A stretch of DNA of 64,000 bases from DAIDKA01 sp036521075 (GCA_036521075.1 DATDIL010000068.1:65725-129724); one strand, 5' to 3'; counted from the first letter of the stretch, positions 9,476 through 19,232 are shown. Made by a program: numbers and translations. Notes: generated from the sequence alone by a model not told the origin.

Positions 9476-10725
9476 GTGCAACGCCGGTCCGGGCCGCCGT
9501 GCGAGCCGCATACGATGTTGAACGCGTGCGCCGTGACTTCCCGATTCTCAACCGCACGGTCCATGGCAAGCCGCTGGTCTATTTGGACAGTGCCGCCTCC
9601 TCGCAGCGCCCGCTGGCGGTAATCCGTGCCGTCGATGATTACGAGACCCGCTCACACGCCAATGTTCATCGCGGCGTGCACGCGCTGAGCCAGGAGGCCA
9701 CGGCGGCCTTCGAAGGTGCACGCGAGCGGGTGCGGCGCTTCCTCAACGCGCGCTCGACGCGCGAAATCATCTTCACCCGCGGTACCACCGAGGCGATCAA
9801 CCTGGTGGCACACTCATGGGGCCGCGCGCGGCTCGGACCCGGGGATGAAATCCTTATCAGCGCACTGGAGCACCACGCCAATATCGTGCCCTGGCAGATG
9901 GTGCGCGACGCCACCGGCTGCTCCTTGGTGGTCGCGCCCATCGACAAGTCAGGCGAACTCATCATGGCGGAGTTCCACCGGCTGCTCAGCCCGCGCACTC
10001 GCATCGTGGCCGTCGCGCACGTTTCCAATGCGCTGGGGACCATACTGCCCGTCGCGGAAATTATTGCGGCCGCCCACGCCCGCCGCGTGCCAGTGTTGGT
10101 GGACGGTGCCCAGGCCATAGCCCACGCCCGCGTCGATGTTCAGGCACTGGGCGCTGACTTCTACGCCTTTTCCGGTCACAAGCTGTATGGCCCAACCGGC
10201 ATCGGCGTGCTCTACGGCCGCGAGGAACTGCTCGCCGACATGCCGCCCTGGCAAGGCGGCGGCGACATGATCCTGAACGTGACCTTCGAGCGCACCACTT
10301 ACAACGAACTGCCCTACAAGTTCGAGGCCGGCACGCCGAACATGTCCGGCGCGGTGGGCCTGGCTGCCGCCATCGACTATGTGGAATCACTGGGCATCGA
10401 AGCCATTGCCACCCACGAGCAATCCCTCCTCGAGGCTGCCACGGCTCAGCTCAGCAGCATTCCGGGCCTGACCCTGATCGGCACGGCCAAACACAAGGCC
10501 GCGGTGGTGTCCTTTGTAATGGCGCGCATCCATCCCCATGATCTGGGCACCATCCTCGATGCTGAGGGGGTGGCAGTGCGTACCGGCCATCATTGCGCCC
10601 AGCCGGTGATGGACTTCTTCTGTATCCCGGCGACCGCCCGTGCATCGTTCGCCTGCTACAACACGCTGGCGGAAGTACACCAGCTTGCCGCGGCGCTGCG
10701 GCGCGCGCAGGAGGTTTTTGGCTGA
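9472..10725 (+). CDS. sufS: SufS cysteine desulfurase
   Basis: The 417-residue PLP enzyme is of the group II desulfurases. Visible landmarks are the N-terminal DFPILNRTVHGKPLVYLDSA, FTRGTTEAINLVAHSWG, the PLP-lysine segment FSGHKLYGPTGIGVLYG and the catalytic cysteine in RTGHHCAQPVMDFF. It removes sulfur from cysteine as a persulfide and hands it to the SufU-like partner next door for SufBCD. The stop TGA overlaps the ATG of sufU by one base. Confidence 0.97.
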   Translation: MSATPVRAAVRAAYDVERVRRDFPILNRTVHGKPLVYLDSAASSQRPLAVIRAVDDYETRSHANVHRGVHALSQEATAAFEGARERVRRFLNARSTREIIFTRGTTEAINLVAHSWGRARLGPGDEILISALEHHANIVPWQMVRDATGCSLVVAPIDKSGELIMAEFHRLLSPRTRIVAVAHVSNALGTILPVAEIIAAAHARRVPVLVDGAQAIAHARVDVQALGADFYAFSGHKLYGPTGIGVLYGREELLADMPPWQGGGDMILNVTFERTTYNELPYKFEAGTPNMSGAVGLAAAIDYVESLGIEAIATHEQSLLEAATAQLSSIPGLTLIGTAKHKAAVVSFVMARIHPHDLGTILDAEGVAVRTGHHCAQPVMDFFCIPATARASFACYNTLAEVHQLAAALRRAQEVFG

Positions 10726-11198
10726 TGGAGTTGAAGGACCTGTACCGCGACGTGATCCTCGATCACAACCGGCAGCCCCGTAACTTCGGGCGCCTGGATC
10801 CGGCGGATGCGACGGCCGACGGCCATAATCCCCTGTGCGGGGACCGGCTGACTGTCTCGCTGCGCCTGGCGGGCGACAAAATCACGGATATCCGCTTCGA
10901 GGGCAAAGGCTGCGCGATCTCGACAGCGTCGGCCTCGTTGATGAGCGAGGCAGTCAAGGGTCGTGATCGCGCCGCCGTACACGAACTGTTCAACCACATT
11001 CACGCCCTGCTTACGCAAGCCGACGCACCGATGGATGAGTCCTTGGGCAAACTCGCCGCCTTGTCCGGCGTGCGCGAATTCCCCTCGCGGGTGAAGTGCG
11101 CCAGCCTGTGCTGGCATACGCTCAATGCCGCGCTCGCGCACGGCGGTACGATTTCGACTGAAGCCGGCAACGAGTCCTCCTCGGAAGTGCTGCGATGA
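10725..11198 (+). CDS. sufU: SufU-type sulfur-transfer/scaffold protein
   Basis: The 157-residue protein of the IscU/SufU superfamily has the N-terminal LKDLYRDVILDHNRQPRNFG, first ligand loop NPLCGD, second GKGCAIS, the roughly 20-residue SufU-specific insertion, and third ligand loop SRVKCASLCW. These residues bind zinc in SufU and let it accept persulfide from SufS. A strong AGGAGG-type site precedes the ATG at 10725, which shares a base with the sufS stop. The second cysteine in CASLCW is unusual; most homologues have Ala or Ser there. Confidence 0.92.
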   Translation: MELKDLYRDVILDHNRQPRNFGRLDPADATADGHNPLCGDRLTVSLRLAGDKITDIRFEGKGCAISTASASLMSEAVKGRDRAAVHELFNHIHALLTQADAPMDESLGKLAALSGVREFPSRVKCASLCWHTLNAALAHGGTISTEAGNESSSEVLR

Positions 11199-11746
11199 GG
11201 TCGCACGAGAACGAACCGGTGGTGCTCTATCGCGAGGTGCAGGCGGTGATGGTGCCGGCCGGACAGGAAGTGACGCTGAAGCCCGGCCAGGCGGGTTATA
11301 TCACCCAGGCACTGGGCGGCAGCTTCACCCTTTATATCGACGGCAATCTGTATCGACTGGCCGGCACCGATGCCGATGCCATTGGCAAAGAGGTGCTGAA
11401 GGTCCCCGAATTACCCGCGAATGCCACGGAGAGCGACGTGCTGGAGGCCGTCTGGGCGCAGCTGCGCACCTGTTTTGATCCCGAGATTCCCATCAACATC
11501 GTCGACCTCGGGCTGGTTTACGAGTGCGCCGTGAATCCGAACGAAGACGGCACGCGCAGTGTCGACATCAAGATGACTCTCACCGCACCTGGCTGTGGCA
11601 TGGGCGACATCCTGGTGGATGATGCGACGGACAAGATCAGGATGATCCCCACCGTCAGCGAAGCCAAGGTCGAACTGGTGTTCGATCCGCCGTGGAATCA
11701 ATCCATGATGACCGAGGCGGCCCGGCTCCAGACCGGGATGTTTTAG
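11195..11746 (+). CDS. sufT: SufT, MIP18/DUF59-family Fe-S maturation protein
   Basis: The 183-residue product has an N-terminal region typical of SufT (VVLYREVQAVMVPAGQEVTL, YITQALGGSFTLYIDG) and a C-terminal MIP18/DUF59 domain from about residue 85. That domain includes LRTCFDPEIPINIVDLGLVY, MTLTAPGCGMGDIL and VELVFDPPWNQSMM. SufT helps mature Fe-S proteins when demand is high. It overlaps the sufU end by four bases and is one base from the Rieske gene, consistent with one transcript. Confidence 0.92.
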   Translation: MRSHENEPVVLYREVQAVMVPAGQEVTLKPGQAGYITQALGGSFTLYIDGNLYRLAGTDADAIGKEVLKVPELPANATESDVLEAVWAQLRTCFDPEIPINIVDLGLVYECAVNPNEDGTRSVDIKMTLTAPGCGMGDILVDDATDKIRMIPTVSEAKVELVFDPPWNQSMMTEAARLQTGMF

Positions 11747-11747
11747 C

Positions 11748-12068
11748 ATGGCCGGTCAGTGGCTGGATGTCGGTGCAGCCGAGAAGGTGCGCGCGGATCG
11801 CACGTTCAGCACCGAGGTGGATGGCTTGCCCATAGTCATCGCGCGCTGCGGCAACGAGTACTACGCCATGGAGGATCGCTGCACCCACGACGGCGAGTCC
11901 TTCGCAGCCGCCGATGTCGAGGACTGCGAGATCATCTGTCCGCGCCACTTCGCGCGTTTCTGCGTGAAGACCGGCGCGGCCCTCTCCCCGCCCGCCTACG
12001 AGCCCGTGCGCACGTTCAAGGTCCGGGTCGAAAACGGTCGACTGCTGGTCGAAACTTCAATTTCATAA
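11748..12068 (+). CDS. Rieske-type [2Fe-2S] ferredoxin
   Basis: The 106-residue single-domain Rieske protein has the cluster motifs CTH (in DRCTHDGESF) and CPRH (in IICPRHFARFCVKTG), giving two Cys and two His ligands. It resembles the ferredoxin subunits of non-haem ring-hydroxylating oxygenases, but no oxygenase subunit is nearby. Being last in the SUF operon, it is more likely an electron carrier for, or a client of, cluster assembly. It has no signal peptide, so it is cytosolic. Confidence 0.88.
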   Translation: MAGQWLDVGAAEKVRADRTFSTEVDGLPIVIARCGNEYYAMEDRCTHDGESFAAADVEDCEIICPRHFARFCVKTGAALSPPAYEPVRTFKVRVENGRLLVETSIS

Positions 12069-12082
12069 TCATTGGAACCTCT

Positions 12083-12991
12083 ATGTCGGACTCCGCAACT
12101 GAGATCGCACAGATCAAAGCACTGATGAAAGGCGCGTCGGTCGAGATGACCTGCAAGGATACCGAGCACCTGCCCGAGGTGGCGAAGTTCCTGCCGGCGG
12201 GCAGCGATATCTTCATCGCACTATTCCCGAACCAGTCCTTTGAGGAGCTCACGCAGGCCGCCGCTGCCGTGAAGACGGCGGGCTTCACTGCCGTGCCGCA
12301 CGTGCCGGCGCGCCGCATCAAGGATGTTGCCCAAGTTGCGCAGATCGCACGCGGCTTCGCCGCCGCCGGGCTCACCAAGTTCCTGCTGGTCGCCGGCGAC
12401 ATGCCGGCGCCGGAAGGTGCCTTTGATTCGACCATCGGCGTGCTCGCCAGCGGCGAATTCGCCAAGGCGGGTATCAGGACGATGTACATGGCGAGCCATC
12501 CGGAAGGCCATGCGCACATGACGACCGATCAGCTGCGCGAATACGAGCAGAAGAAGATCGCGCTCACCAAGGAGCAGGGCGTGGATCTGACCTTCGTCAC
12601 GCAGGTCGTCTTCGAACCGCAGCCCTTCATCGAATGGGAACACACACTGCGTCGCACCGGCGTGCGCAACGCCGTCCGCGCTGGCCTGCCCGGTCCCGCG
12701 AGCCTCAAGACCCTGCTGCGGTATGCCAAGATCTGCGGCGCCGGCGCCTCGATGCGCGCGCTCATGGGTGGCGGCAAGATGGCGCTGGTCGCGAGTCTTC
12801 TGGGCGATAGCGGTCCTGAGGAAACCATCCGCACCATCGCGCGCGAGCAGGCGGCGGGTCAGGTGAACTTCAACGGCCTGCACTTCTTCGCCTTCGGTGG
12901 TTTCCTGAAGACGAGCAAGTTTGTGGCGGCTATCCAGCAGGGCAACATCACTCTGGATTCCAAGGGTGAGGCATTCAAAGTCCATGTCTGA
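12083..12991 (+). CDS. methylenetetrahydrofolate reductase-family protein
   Basis: The 302-residue product is a TIM-barrel-like protein. Features include VEMTCKDTEHLPEVAKFLP, AGFTAVPHVPARRI, LTKFLLVAGDMPAPEG, TMYMASHPEGHAH, DLTFVTQVVFEP and VNFNGLHFFAFGGFLKTSKF. The family reduces 5,10-methylenetetrahydrofolate to 5-methyl-THF with flavin. It differs from canonical MetF, lacking the FEFFPP-type N terminus, and may belong to a C1-transfer branch instead. The start is 14 bases after the Rieske stop, so it probably shares the SUF transcript. The family call is fairly firm; the exact substrate is not. Confidence 0.75.
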   Translation: MSDSATEIAQIKALMKGASVEMTCKDTEHLPEVAKFLPAGSDIFIALFPNQSFEELTQAAAAVKTAGFTAVPHVPARRIKDVAQVAQIARGFAAAGLTKFLLVAGDMPAPEGAFDSTIGVLASGEFAKAGIRTMYMASHPEGHAHMTTDQLREYEQKKIALTKEQGVDLTFVTQVVFEPQPFIEWEHTLRRTGVRNAVRAGLPGPASLKTLLRYAKICGAGASMRALMGGGKMALVASLLGDSGPEETIRTIAREQAAGQVNFNGLHFFAFGGFLKTSKFVAAIQQGNITLDSKGEAFKVHV

Positions 12992-13014
12992 CCTGCGCCT
13001 TGAACACCCGCCGC

Positions 13015-14994
13015 TCAGTCAGGCGGGTTGTATTTGCGAATGAACGCAGTCGCATGCTGGAGCATCTCCAAGCGCGTCTCGCTCTTGGATAACCAGTGAT
13101 CCTCGCCTTTCAAGGTGACCAGCTCAACGAGCTTTCCGGCCTTGCGCAGCTGCTTCTCCATGTCACTGCTCTGCGAGTAGTGCACAACGGTATCGTCCTT
13201 GCCATGGATCAGTAGTATCGGGGCATCGGCGCGAGTAACGAAATTGATGGGTGAGACGCCATCGAAATTCTTGTATTTTCCGAGAATACCCTGCAAAGCA
13301 TTGACCGTTAGCGCGCTTTGCCCGGACTCACTGACCTGCGTCTTGTACATGGCTGCAATATCGCCAATGCCGGCCACGGACACGGCGCAGCGATACAGTC
13401 CGTGCTGCAAGGTCACGCCCGCAAGTGCGGCATAACCGCCGTAACTGCCACCCATGATGCAAGCGCGTTTGGGGTCAACGATTCCCTGGCGCGCCAATTC
13501 CGCCAGGCCATCGGAAATGTCGGTTTGCATCTTGCGACCCCACTCGCCGTGGCCTGCTTGCTCGAAAGCGGCGCCATACCCGGTCGAACCGCGGAAATTG
13601 GGTTGAAATACGGCGTAGCCTTGCACCGCGAACGCTTGTGCCCACCAGTCGAACCGCGGGTAGTCCCGGGCAGCAGGTCCGCCGTGCGGCAACATGATCA
13701 CTGGCAAGTCCTTCGCCTGCCGGTCGGGAGGCACGGTTAGGACACCTGCCAGTTCCGTTCCGTCGCTTGCATGGTATCTGACCATGCGCACCGGGCCCAC
13801 TTGCGATCGGGGAACCTGATAGGAGGTTCCGAGATTGATGGCCGAGCCTGCGTCGATGTTGACAAACCACCACGTGCCCGGGTCGCCGGGGCCCTCGGTT
13901 TCGACGATGTGTTGGTGAAAATCGCTGCTCCAATCCTGAAATTGCGTGTGACGGCCAGGAAATGCCTTCTTGATGGCGAGGGCAAGCGCATTCTTGCGCT
14001 CGCTGAAGAATCGCGTTTGTGGATAGTCCTCATCCGTTACGTATCCGATGAACTCCCGAGAGCTCTTGTCGAAGAGAGGTTCGCTGACTGCCACATCTTG
14101 CAGTATTTCCACCGGCGTACCGCCGCCCTGTGAAATTTCGAAGTAGCCTCTGAGTTTCGTGGTTTCGTTCTGTTGCAGGTAAAAGATGCTATTGGCACTT
14201 CGACCGAGTCCTATGAGACCAATGTCGCCCTTCGCGTTGTGACCTGTGACGATCACTGCGCCTGCGGCATTGCGCAAGGCCCATTCGCCACGCCTGTCCG
14301 TGATGTCGAACGTTGCGGCCACGTTCCCATCCGTTCCAACGACCCAATCTCGGCGGATGTCTTCATCCTCGGAGCGTTTTGCAATCGGACGAGTCTTGGC
14401 AGAGAGCAGATCGACTTCGTACAAGACGGGTTGGGCGTTATCTAGCAGATCGGGCCCATCGCCAACGACGTTCGATTGCTCCAGGGTGATGCCGCCAAAA
14501 TAACCGTACCAGCGACCCATGCGCTCAGCAAGGCCGTAGAAGCCCCTGATGCCGCCAGTGACGCGGCTTTCCTTCTGAAAGATCTCCCAGTGTGTGCCGT
14601 CGCTCATCGACAGGACTGTCATCGATGATAACTCGGTCTTGTCAGCGGTGAATCCGAGGCCGAGCGCGGCGGTATTTCTATGCTCCAACAGCAAAATATC
14701 GTCGCCCGCCCATGTCAGGGAGCTGACTTTCATATCTCCGATTTCCAAAGTCCGCTGCAGCTTGTTGTCACTACCGAGGATCACGATGCACCGCTCACCG
14801 TTGAGCAGTGCGACGAGAGCAACCCGGTTACCGCTGGATGAAAGGGCAGCCCTTTCGACTGCCGGTAGTTTTCCGTAGACCTCGAGCGGGGGTCCCTGGG
14901 CGTTGGCCGCGGCAGCTGTCAGCAGTGCGAACGCCAGCCAGATGATTCCCAGACCCGTGCGGACGCCGGTACGAATGTTGTCGTTCAGTCGCAT
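13015..14994 (-). CDS. secreted S9-family prolyl oligopeptidase-like peptidase
   Basis: The 659-residue product has a signal peptide (hydrophobic GLGIIWLAFALLTAAAANA, cleavage before QG), a beta-propeller-like middle and a C-terminal alpha/beta hydrolase. The catalytic serine is in GGSYGGYAALAG, the aspartate in LLIHGKDDTVV and the histidine in LKGEDHWLS, in the right order for S9 peptidases of the acylaminoacyl-peptidase group. PHGGPAARDYPRFD is the usual oxyanion region. The ATG at 14994 is preferred because it gives a compact signal. The protein is probably periplasmic and may degrade peptides. Confidence 0.9.
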   Translation of the reverse strand: MRLNDNIRTGVRTGLGIIWLAFALLTAAAANAQGPPLEVYGKLPAVERAALSSSGNRVALVALLNGERCIVILGSDNKLQRTLEIGDMKVSSLTWAGDDILLLEHRNTAALGLGFTADKTELSSMTVLSMSDGTHWEIFQKESRVTGGIRGFYGLAERMGRWYGYFGGITLEQSNVVGDGPDLLDNAQPVLYEVDLLSAKTRPIAKRSEDEDIRRDWVVGTDGNVAATFDITDRRGEWALRNAAGAVIVTGHNAKGDIGLIGLGRSANSIFYLQQNETTKLRGYFEISQGGGTPVEILQDVAVSEPLFDKSSREFIGYVTDEDYPQTRFFSERKNALALAIKKAFPGRHTQFQDWSSDFHQHIVETEGPGDPGTWWFVNIDAGSAINLGTSYQVPRSQVGPVRMVRYHASDGTELAGVLTVPPDRQAKDLPVIMLPHGGPAARDYPRFDWWAQAFAVQGYAVFQPNFRGSTGYGAAFEQAGHGEWGRKMQTDISDGLAELARQGIVDPKRACIMGGSYGGYAALAGVTLQHGLYRCAVSVAGIGDIAAMYKTQVSESGQSALTVNALQGILGKYKNFDGVSPINFVTRADAPILLIHGKDDTVVHYSQSSDMEKQLRKAGKLVELVTLKGEDHWLSKSETRLEMLQHATAFIRKYNPPD

Positions 14995-15040
14995 CTGAAG
15001 CGCTCCATTGCAGAGCATCGCGAGTTGCTCTTGAAGCCGA

Positions 15041-15973
15041 CTATTTGCCGGCGGTGGCCTCCGGGAACAGCATCACGAAGCCCTTGCCGTCCGGCAACAG
15101 GTCGTACTGGCGCCGCAGCTCGCCCTGTCGGAAGCCCTTGATCGGCAGCGCCACCGGATCGCTGCCCTGCGGTTCACCGCTGGTGGCGATGTCCATCTGG
15201 AACATCTGATCGTCCTGGTCGAAGTACATCTTCCCCCCGTCGGGTGACCACTCCGGATGACTGCCGCCGTTCTTCGTGAGCTGCACGCGCTTGCCTGTGA
15301 TCGGCAGCGGCTCCAGCCACACTTCCGGCCGGCCGGTTTCATCGGACGCGTATGCAAGCCATCGGCCATCAGGAGAAATGGCGCTGCTGTACTGCGCGGA
15401 GCCCGGCTGGTCGACGAGGCGCGTGACCTTTTTCGTGTCCGGGTCCAGCTGCGAGATGCCGTAATCCTTGTCACCCTTCAGCGTGAGGAAGGTGACCCGG
15501 CCGTTCGCGTCGATGCTCTGCGGTGCGCGTCCATCTCCGATGTACAGTGGCTGTTCGGTGATATTCGCAACCACGCGCGCCAGGTACAAATCGTCAGATC
15601 CGTTGCCGGACCCCTGGAACACGATCCAGTCCTCATCGGGGGACCAGACCGGTGAGAGGTTGCGCGGCTCGATGGTGGTTTGCGGCAGCGCGCGCCGCTT
15701 GTCCAGCATGTCCAGGTCCGCCACGTACACCTTGGAGCTCGGCGCGGCGTTCGCGCTGCCCGGCGGATCGGTAAGCTCGAAGGCCACCTGCCTGCCATCG
15801 GGTGCGACGCGTGGCGCGACCACCGAATCGGGCAGGCTACCCAGCACGGTCCTGTGGCCGTGCATGTCCACCAGGACGAGCTGGACGTTGTTGCCCTGTT
15901 GCTCGGCGGCGTGCCCCACCGCAATGCCCGCGATGCCCACGCAGCAGGCCGCCAGACTTAGGACTTTGCGCAT
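15041..15973 (-). CDS. secreted TolB-like beta-propeller protein
   Basis: The 310-residue protein has a signal peptide (MRKVLSLAACCVGIAGIAVG, cleavage near HAAE) and several WD40-like/PD40 repeats: VAPRVAPDGRQVAFEL, LSPVWSPDEDWIVFQG, YSSAISPDGRWLAYAS and HPEWSPDGGKMYFD. Such propellers occur in TolB and in the N-terminal half of S9 peptidases. No hydrolase domain follows. It is transcribed ahead of the S9 peptidase gene with a short gap, so the two may act together in the periplasm. No precise function can be assigned. Confidence 0.82.
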   Translation of the reverse strand: MRKVLSLAACCVGIAGIAVGHAAEQQGNNVQLVLVDMHGHRTVLGSLPDSVVAPRVAPDGRQVAFELTDPPGSANAAPSSKVYVADLDMLDKRRALPQTTIEPRNLSPVWSPDEDWIVFQGSGNGSDDLYLARVVANITEQPLYIGDGRAPQSIDANGRVTFLTLKGDKDYGISQLDPDTKKVTRLVDQPGSAQYSSAISPDGRWLAYASDETGRPEVWLEPLPITGKRVQLTKNGGSHPEWSPDGGKMYFDQDDQMFQMDIATSGEPQGSDPVALPIKGFRQGELRRQYDLLPDGKGFVMLFPEATAGK

Positions 15974-16098
15974 CAGTTTTCTCGATTTATGGATTCCCGC
16001 TGGCCCCGGAGTTTACTGGAGTCCTGATGAATTCGGAAAAGGGACGCATTGCGGTAACCGTCGTATACTCGCCGCAGTAAAAAATGTGAGCAGGTGCC

Positions 16099-18228
16099 GT
16101 GACCAGAATCGCATGTCCCGATACGACGCGTACCCTGTGGCACCTGCTGCTTGTGACGCCGGTGATGTTCATACTCCTGACCGCAGCGCACGCCCAGACT
16201 GCCGTGCCGGCGCCTGTCCAACAAGCGTCGCAGCGGCAGGTTCATGCCCAGCGCCAGACCGTCTCCGGCGATTTCTGGGTCGAGCCCGCAACCTTGCGAT
16301 CGCTGGGGTTCGAATGGCGCATTTCCGGGGACGACAATCGCAACGCGGCGGTGCAGGTCAGTTATCGGCGCAAGGGCGAGGTGGCGTGGCACCGAGCCAT
16401 GCCATTATTCCGCCTGCAGCGCGAAGCCGTGGTCGGCGGTTTGCCGCGGGATGGGGACGGACAGCATTTCAATCGCTATGTCGCGCCCAATATGTTCGCG
16501 GGCAGCATTTTGAACCTCGCACCGGATACCTCGTACGAGGCGCGCCTGGTGCTCTCCGACCCGGACGGCGTTAGCGGAATCAGGACCCGAACCGTCACGG
16601 TCCGTACCCGACGTGAGCCACAACCGGCTCCCGGCGGCCACGTCTATCACGTGTATCCCTTCGACTTCAAAGGCAAGCGCCTGCAACCGGGCTTTACCGG
16701 CCTGCTGGCGGCCTATTACCTGGGATCCGACCAGTCCGACCACTCGCGTGAAATGCCACCGCGTGTGCAACCGGGCGATACGATTCTCGTGCATGCCGGT
16801 GTCTACAAGGACAACCGCTTCGTCTACAGTGGTTTTGACCGCAGCATCGCCGCCTACGGAACGCCTTTCGATGGCACTTACTACCTGACGCAAAGCGGCA
16901 CCGCGGACAAACCCATCGTCATCAAGGCGGCTGGCGACGGCGAAGTCGTGTTCGATGGCGACGGCTGCGACAACCTCTTCAATCTCATGGGCGGCAACTA
17001 CAACTACTTCGAAGGCATCACGGTCCGCAACACGCAGGTCGCCTTCAAGCTTGGCATCAAGAACATCGCCGGCTCCAGCGGCTTTACGCTCAAACACAGC
17101 CGGGTATACGACGTGGGACGCGTCATCGAGGCCGGCTGGTCTGGCTCAAAGGACTTCTATATCGCTGACAATGTCTTCATCGGGCGCCATGATCCCCTCA
17201 AGCTGCAAAGCTGGTTCACCCCGGAGGTCTGGGCGAAATTCCCCGGTTATCCGGCGCTGATCAGGTCTGAATACGCCGTCAAGGTGTATGGCCAGGGCCA
17301 TGTCATCGAGTACAACTACGTAGCAAACTGGCATGACGGCATCGATGTGGATACCTACGGGGATCCGGATGGCACACCGAAGGAACTTCGCGACCGTGTT
17401 CCCGTCGCCATCGACATCAACAACAACGATATGTACAACACCGATGACAACTGCATCGAAGCGGACGGCGGTGCGCACAACATCCGCGTGTTCCAGAACC
17501 GCTGCTTCAATTCCACGGGCGGTGCGTTGAGCGCCCAACCCATATTTGGTGGCCCGCTCTACTTCTATCAAAATTTGGTCTATGGCCAAACCACCGGGGG
17601 GTACCTAAAGTTCGTCGATACCCCGGCCGGCGTCCTCGTCTACCAGAACACGCTCATCGGCCAGGCGCGCTATTCAGGGCCCGCCTCCAACGTCCATTTC
17701 CGCAATAACCTGATACTCGCCGATGGCTGGACCTCGATGCTGTTCGCCTTGAAGACTTTCACCAGCTATTCCGACTCGGACTACAACGGCTTTCGTACCA
17801 CCCCGGGCGCCGAGCACTCCTTCGAGTGGGACTCACCCGCGGGCGGACTGCGCACGGATTACCAGGGCAAGTTGCCGGTGCATCAGTTCAAGACCCTGCA
17901 GGAGTACCGCGACGCAACCGGCAACGACACCCACAGCGTCAGCGTCGATTACGGGATTTTCACCAATGTGCCGATGCCGGACCGGTCCGATCCGCAGCGC
18001 CTGTACAATCCCGAGGACCTGGACTTCCGTCTGAAGCCGGCAAGCGCGGCAATCGATGCCGGCGTGGAGCTGCCAACCATTACAGACGGCTTTACCGGCA
18101 AGGCACCGGATCTCGGCGCCTACGAACTGGGCCGACCGCTCCCACATTATGGACCGCGATCGGCACCGGCCGGTGCGCCCGCAGCCGAGGCGCCCCGGTC
18201 TTTTCGAGGACCGCCACTGAATCAGTAG
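16099..18228 (+). CDS. secreted right-handed parallel beta-helix protein
   Basis: The 709-residue product appears to start at GTG 16099 and carries a signal peptide (LLLVTPVMFILLTAAHA, then QTAVPAP). Residues about 50-170 look like a fibronectin-type beta domain (DTSYEARLVLSDPDG). The rest has pectate-lyase-like beta-helix coils: ADKPIVIKAAGDGEVVFDG, NYFEGITVRNTQ, HSRVYDVG, NNNDMYNTDDNCIEADGG and FQNRCFNSTGGAL. The family includes polysaccharide lyases and epimerases, but I see no diagnostic catalytic set. The C-terminal Pro/Ala tail is low complexity. Plausible roles are glycan binding or cleavage outside the cell. Confidence 0.8.
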   Translation: MTRIACPDTTRTLWHLLLVTPVMFILLTAAHAQTAVPAPVQQASQRQVHAQRQTVSGDFWVEPATLRSLGFEWRISGDDNRNAAVQVSYRRKGEVAWHRAMPLFRLQREAVVGGLPRDGDGQHFNRYVAPNMFAGSILNLAPDTSYEARLVLSDPDGVSGIRTRTVTVRTRREPQPAPGGHVYHVYPFDFKGKRLQPGFTGLLAAYYLGSDQSDHSREMPPRVQPGDTILVHAGVYKDNRFVYSGFDRSIAAYGTPFDGTYYLTQSGTADKPIVIKAAGDGEVVFDGDGCDNLFNLMGGNYNYFEGITVRNTQVAFKLGIKNIAGSSGFTLKHSRVYDVGRVIEAGWSGSKDFYIADNVFIGRHDPLKLQSWFTPEVWAKFPGYPALIRSEYAVKVYGQGHVIEYNYVANWHDGIDVDTYGDPDGTPKELRDRVPVAIDINNNDMYNTDDNCIEADGGAHNIRVFQNRCFNSTGGALSAQPIFGGPLYFYQNLVYGQTTGGYLKFVDTPAGVLVYQNTLIGQARYSGPASNVHFRNNLILADGWTSMLFALKTFTSYSDSDYNGFRTTPGAEHSFEWDSPAGGLRTDYQGKLPVHQFKTLQEYRDATGNDTHSVSVDYGIFTNVPMPDRSDPQRLYNPEDLDFRLKPASAAIDAGVELPTITDGFTGKAPDLGAYELGRPLPHYGPRSAPAGAPAAEAPRSFRGPPLNQ

Positions 18229-18230
18229 TC

Positions 18231-19232
18231 ATGAGAATTGCCGTTTTGTTTGGCGGTACCAGCGAGGAGCGCGACGTCTCGATCGCCAGCGCGGCACAGA
18301 TCATTCCGGCACTGCGCGGATTGGGCCACGAGGTCCACGCCGTGGATACCGCCACCGGGCGCCTGCAGCCGCCGCAGGAGCAGCGAGTGCTGGCAAGCCG
18401 GGTTGCCACGGCACCTCCGTCCAGTACCTCCATCGAACAAGTGCGTGCTCGCGCCATCGCTTTGTCACCGGAAACATTCGACATCCGGGCCACCGACGTG
18501 GTGTTCCTCGCGTTGCATGGGGGCGCCGGCGAGGACGGGCGAATTCAAGCGCTGCTGGAGATGGCCGGTATGCCGTATACCGGCAGCAACCATATCGCCA
18601 GCGCGGCGGCCATGGACAAGGATCTCGCGAAACGCCTGTTCCGATTCGCCGGAATTCCCACTGCCGATTGGCTGATGGCGCCAGTGGACGCCACCACTGT
18701 CGATGACGCTCTCGGCTGGCCGGTGGTCGTCAAACCCAGCAAACAAGGATCAACCGTCGGATTGACGGTGGTGCGCGATGCCGGTGAACTTCAAGCGGCA
18801 ATTCAGATGGCACGCAAGTTCGACGCCGAGGTGATGATCGAGAAATTCATTCCAGGTCGTGAGTTCACCGTGGGTATTCTCGATCAGCAGGCGCTGCCTG
18901 TCGGGGAAATCATCACGCCTGGAGAAGTTTTCGACTATCGGTCAAAGTACCAGCAAGGTGGCGCCAGGGAGGTGTTTCCGGCGCAAATCCCACAGACCGA
19001 AACCACACAGCTGCAGGACTATGCTTTACGCGCCCACCGGGCGCTGAAACTCGGGGCATACAGCCGCATCGACTTCCGCCGCGATGTGGCCGGACTTTTC
19101 TGGTGCCTTGAGGCCAACTCGCTCCCCGGCATGACCTCAACCAGCCTGCTGCCGCAGGCCGCCGCGGCCGCAGGCATGGACTTTCCGACCTTGCTGGAGC
19201 GCATCTGCCGCGGTGCCATCAAGCCCAGCTAG
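18231..19232 (+). CDS. ddl: D-alanine--D-alanine ligase-family ATP-grasp enzyme
   Basis: The 333-residue ATP-grasp protein has the N-terminal signature VLFGGTSEERDVSI, VVFLALHGGAGEDGRIQALL, PYTGSNHIASAAAMDKDLAK, VVKPSKQGSTVGLTVV and LEANSLPGMTSTSLLPQAAA. The enzyme joins two D-alanines for peptidoglycan precursors. HGGAGEDG replaces the more usual HGXXGEDG with no loss of key residues. It starts two bases after the beta-helix gene rather than sitting in the division cluster, so it may be a second Ddl paralogue; ordinary Ddl function is the default. Confidence 0.88.
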   Translation: MRIAVLFGGTSEERDVSIASAAQIIPALRGLGHEVHAVDTATGRLQPPQEQRVLASRVATAPPSSTSIEQVRARAIALSPETFDIRATDVVFLALHGGAGEDGRIQALLEMAGMPYTGSNHIASAAAMDKDLAKRLFRFAGIPTADWLMAPVDATTVDDALGWPVVVKPSKQGSTVGLTVVRDAGELQAAIQMARKFDAEVMIEKFIPGREFTVGILDQQALPVGEIITPGEVFDYRSKYQQGGAREVFPAQIPQTETTQLQDYALRAHRALKLGAYSRIDFRRDVAGLFWCLEANSLPGMTSTSLLPQAAAAAGMDFPTLLERICRGAIKPS

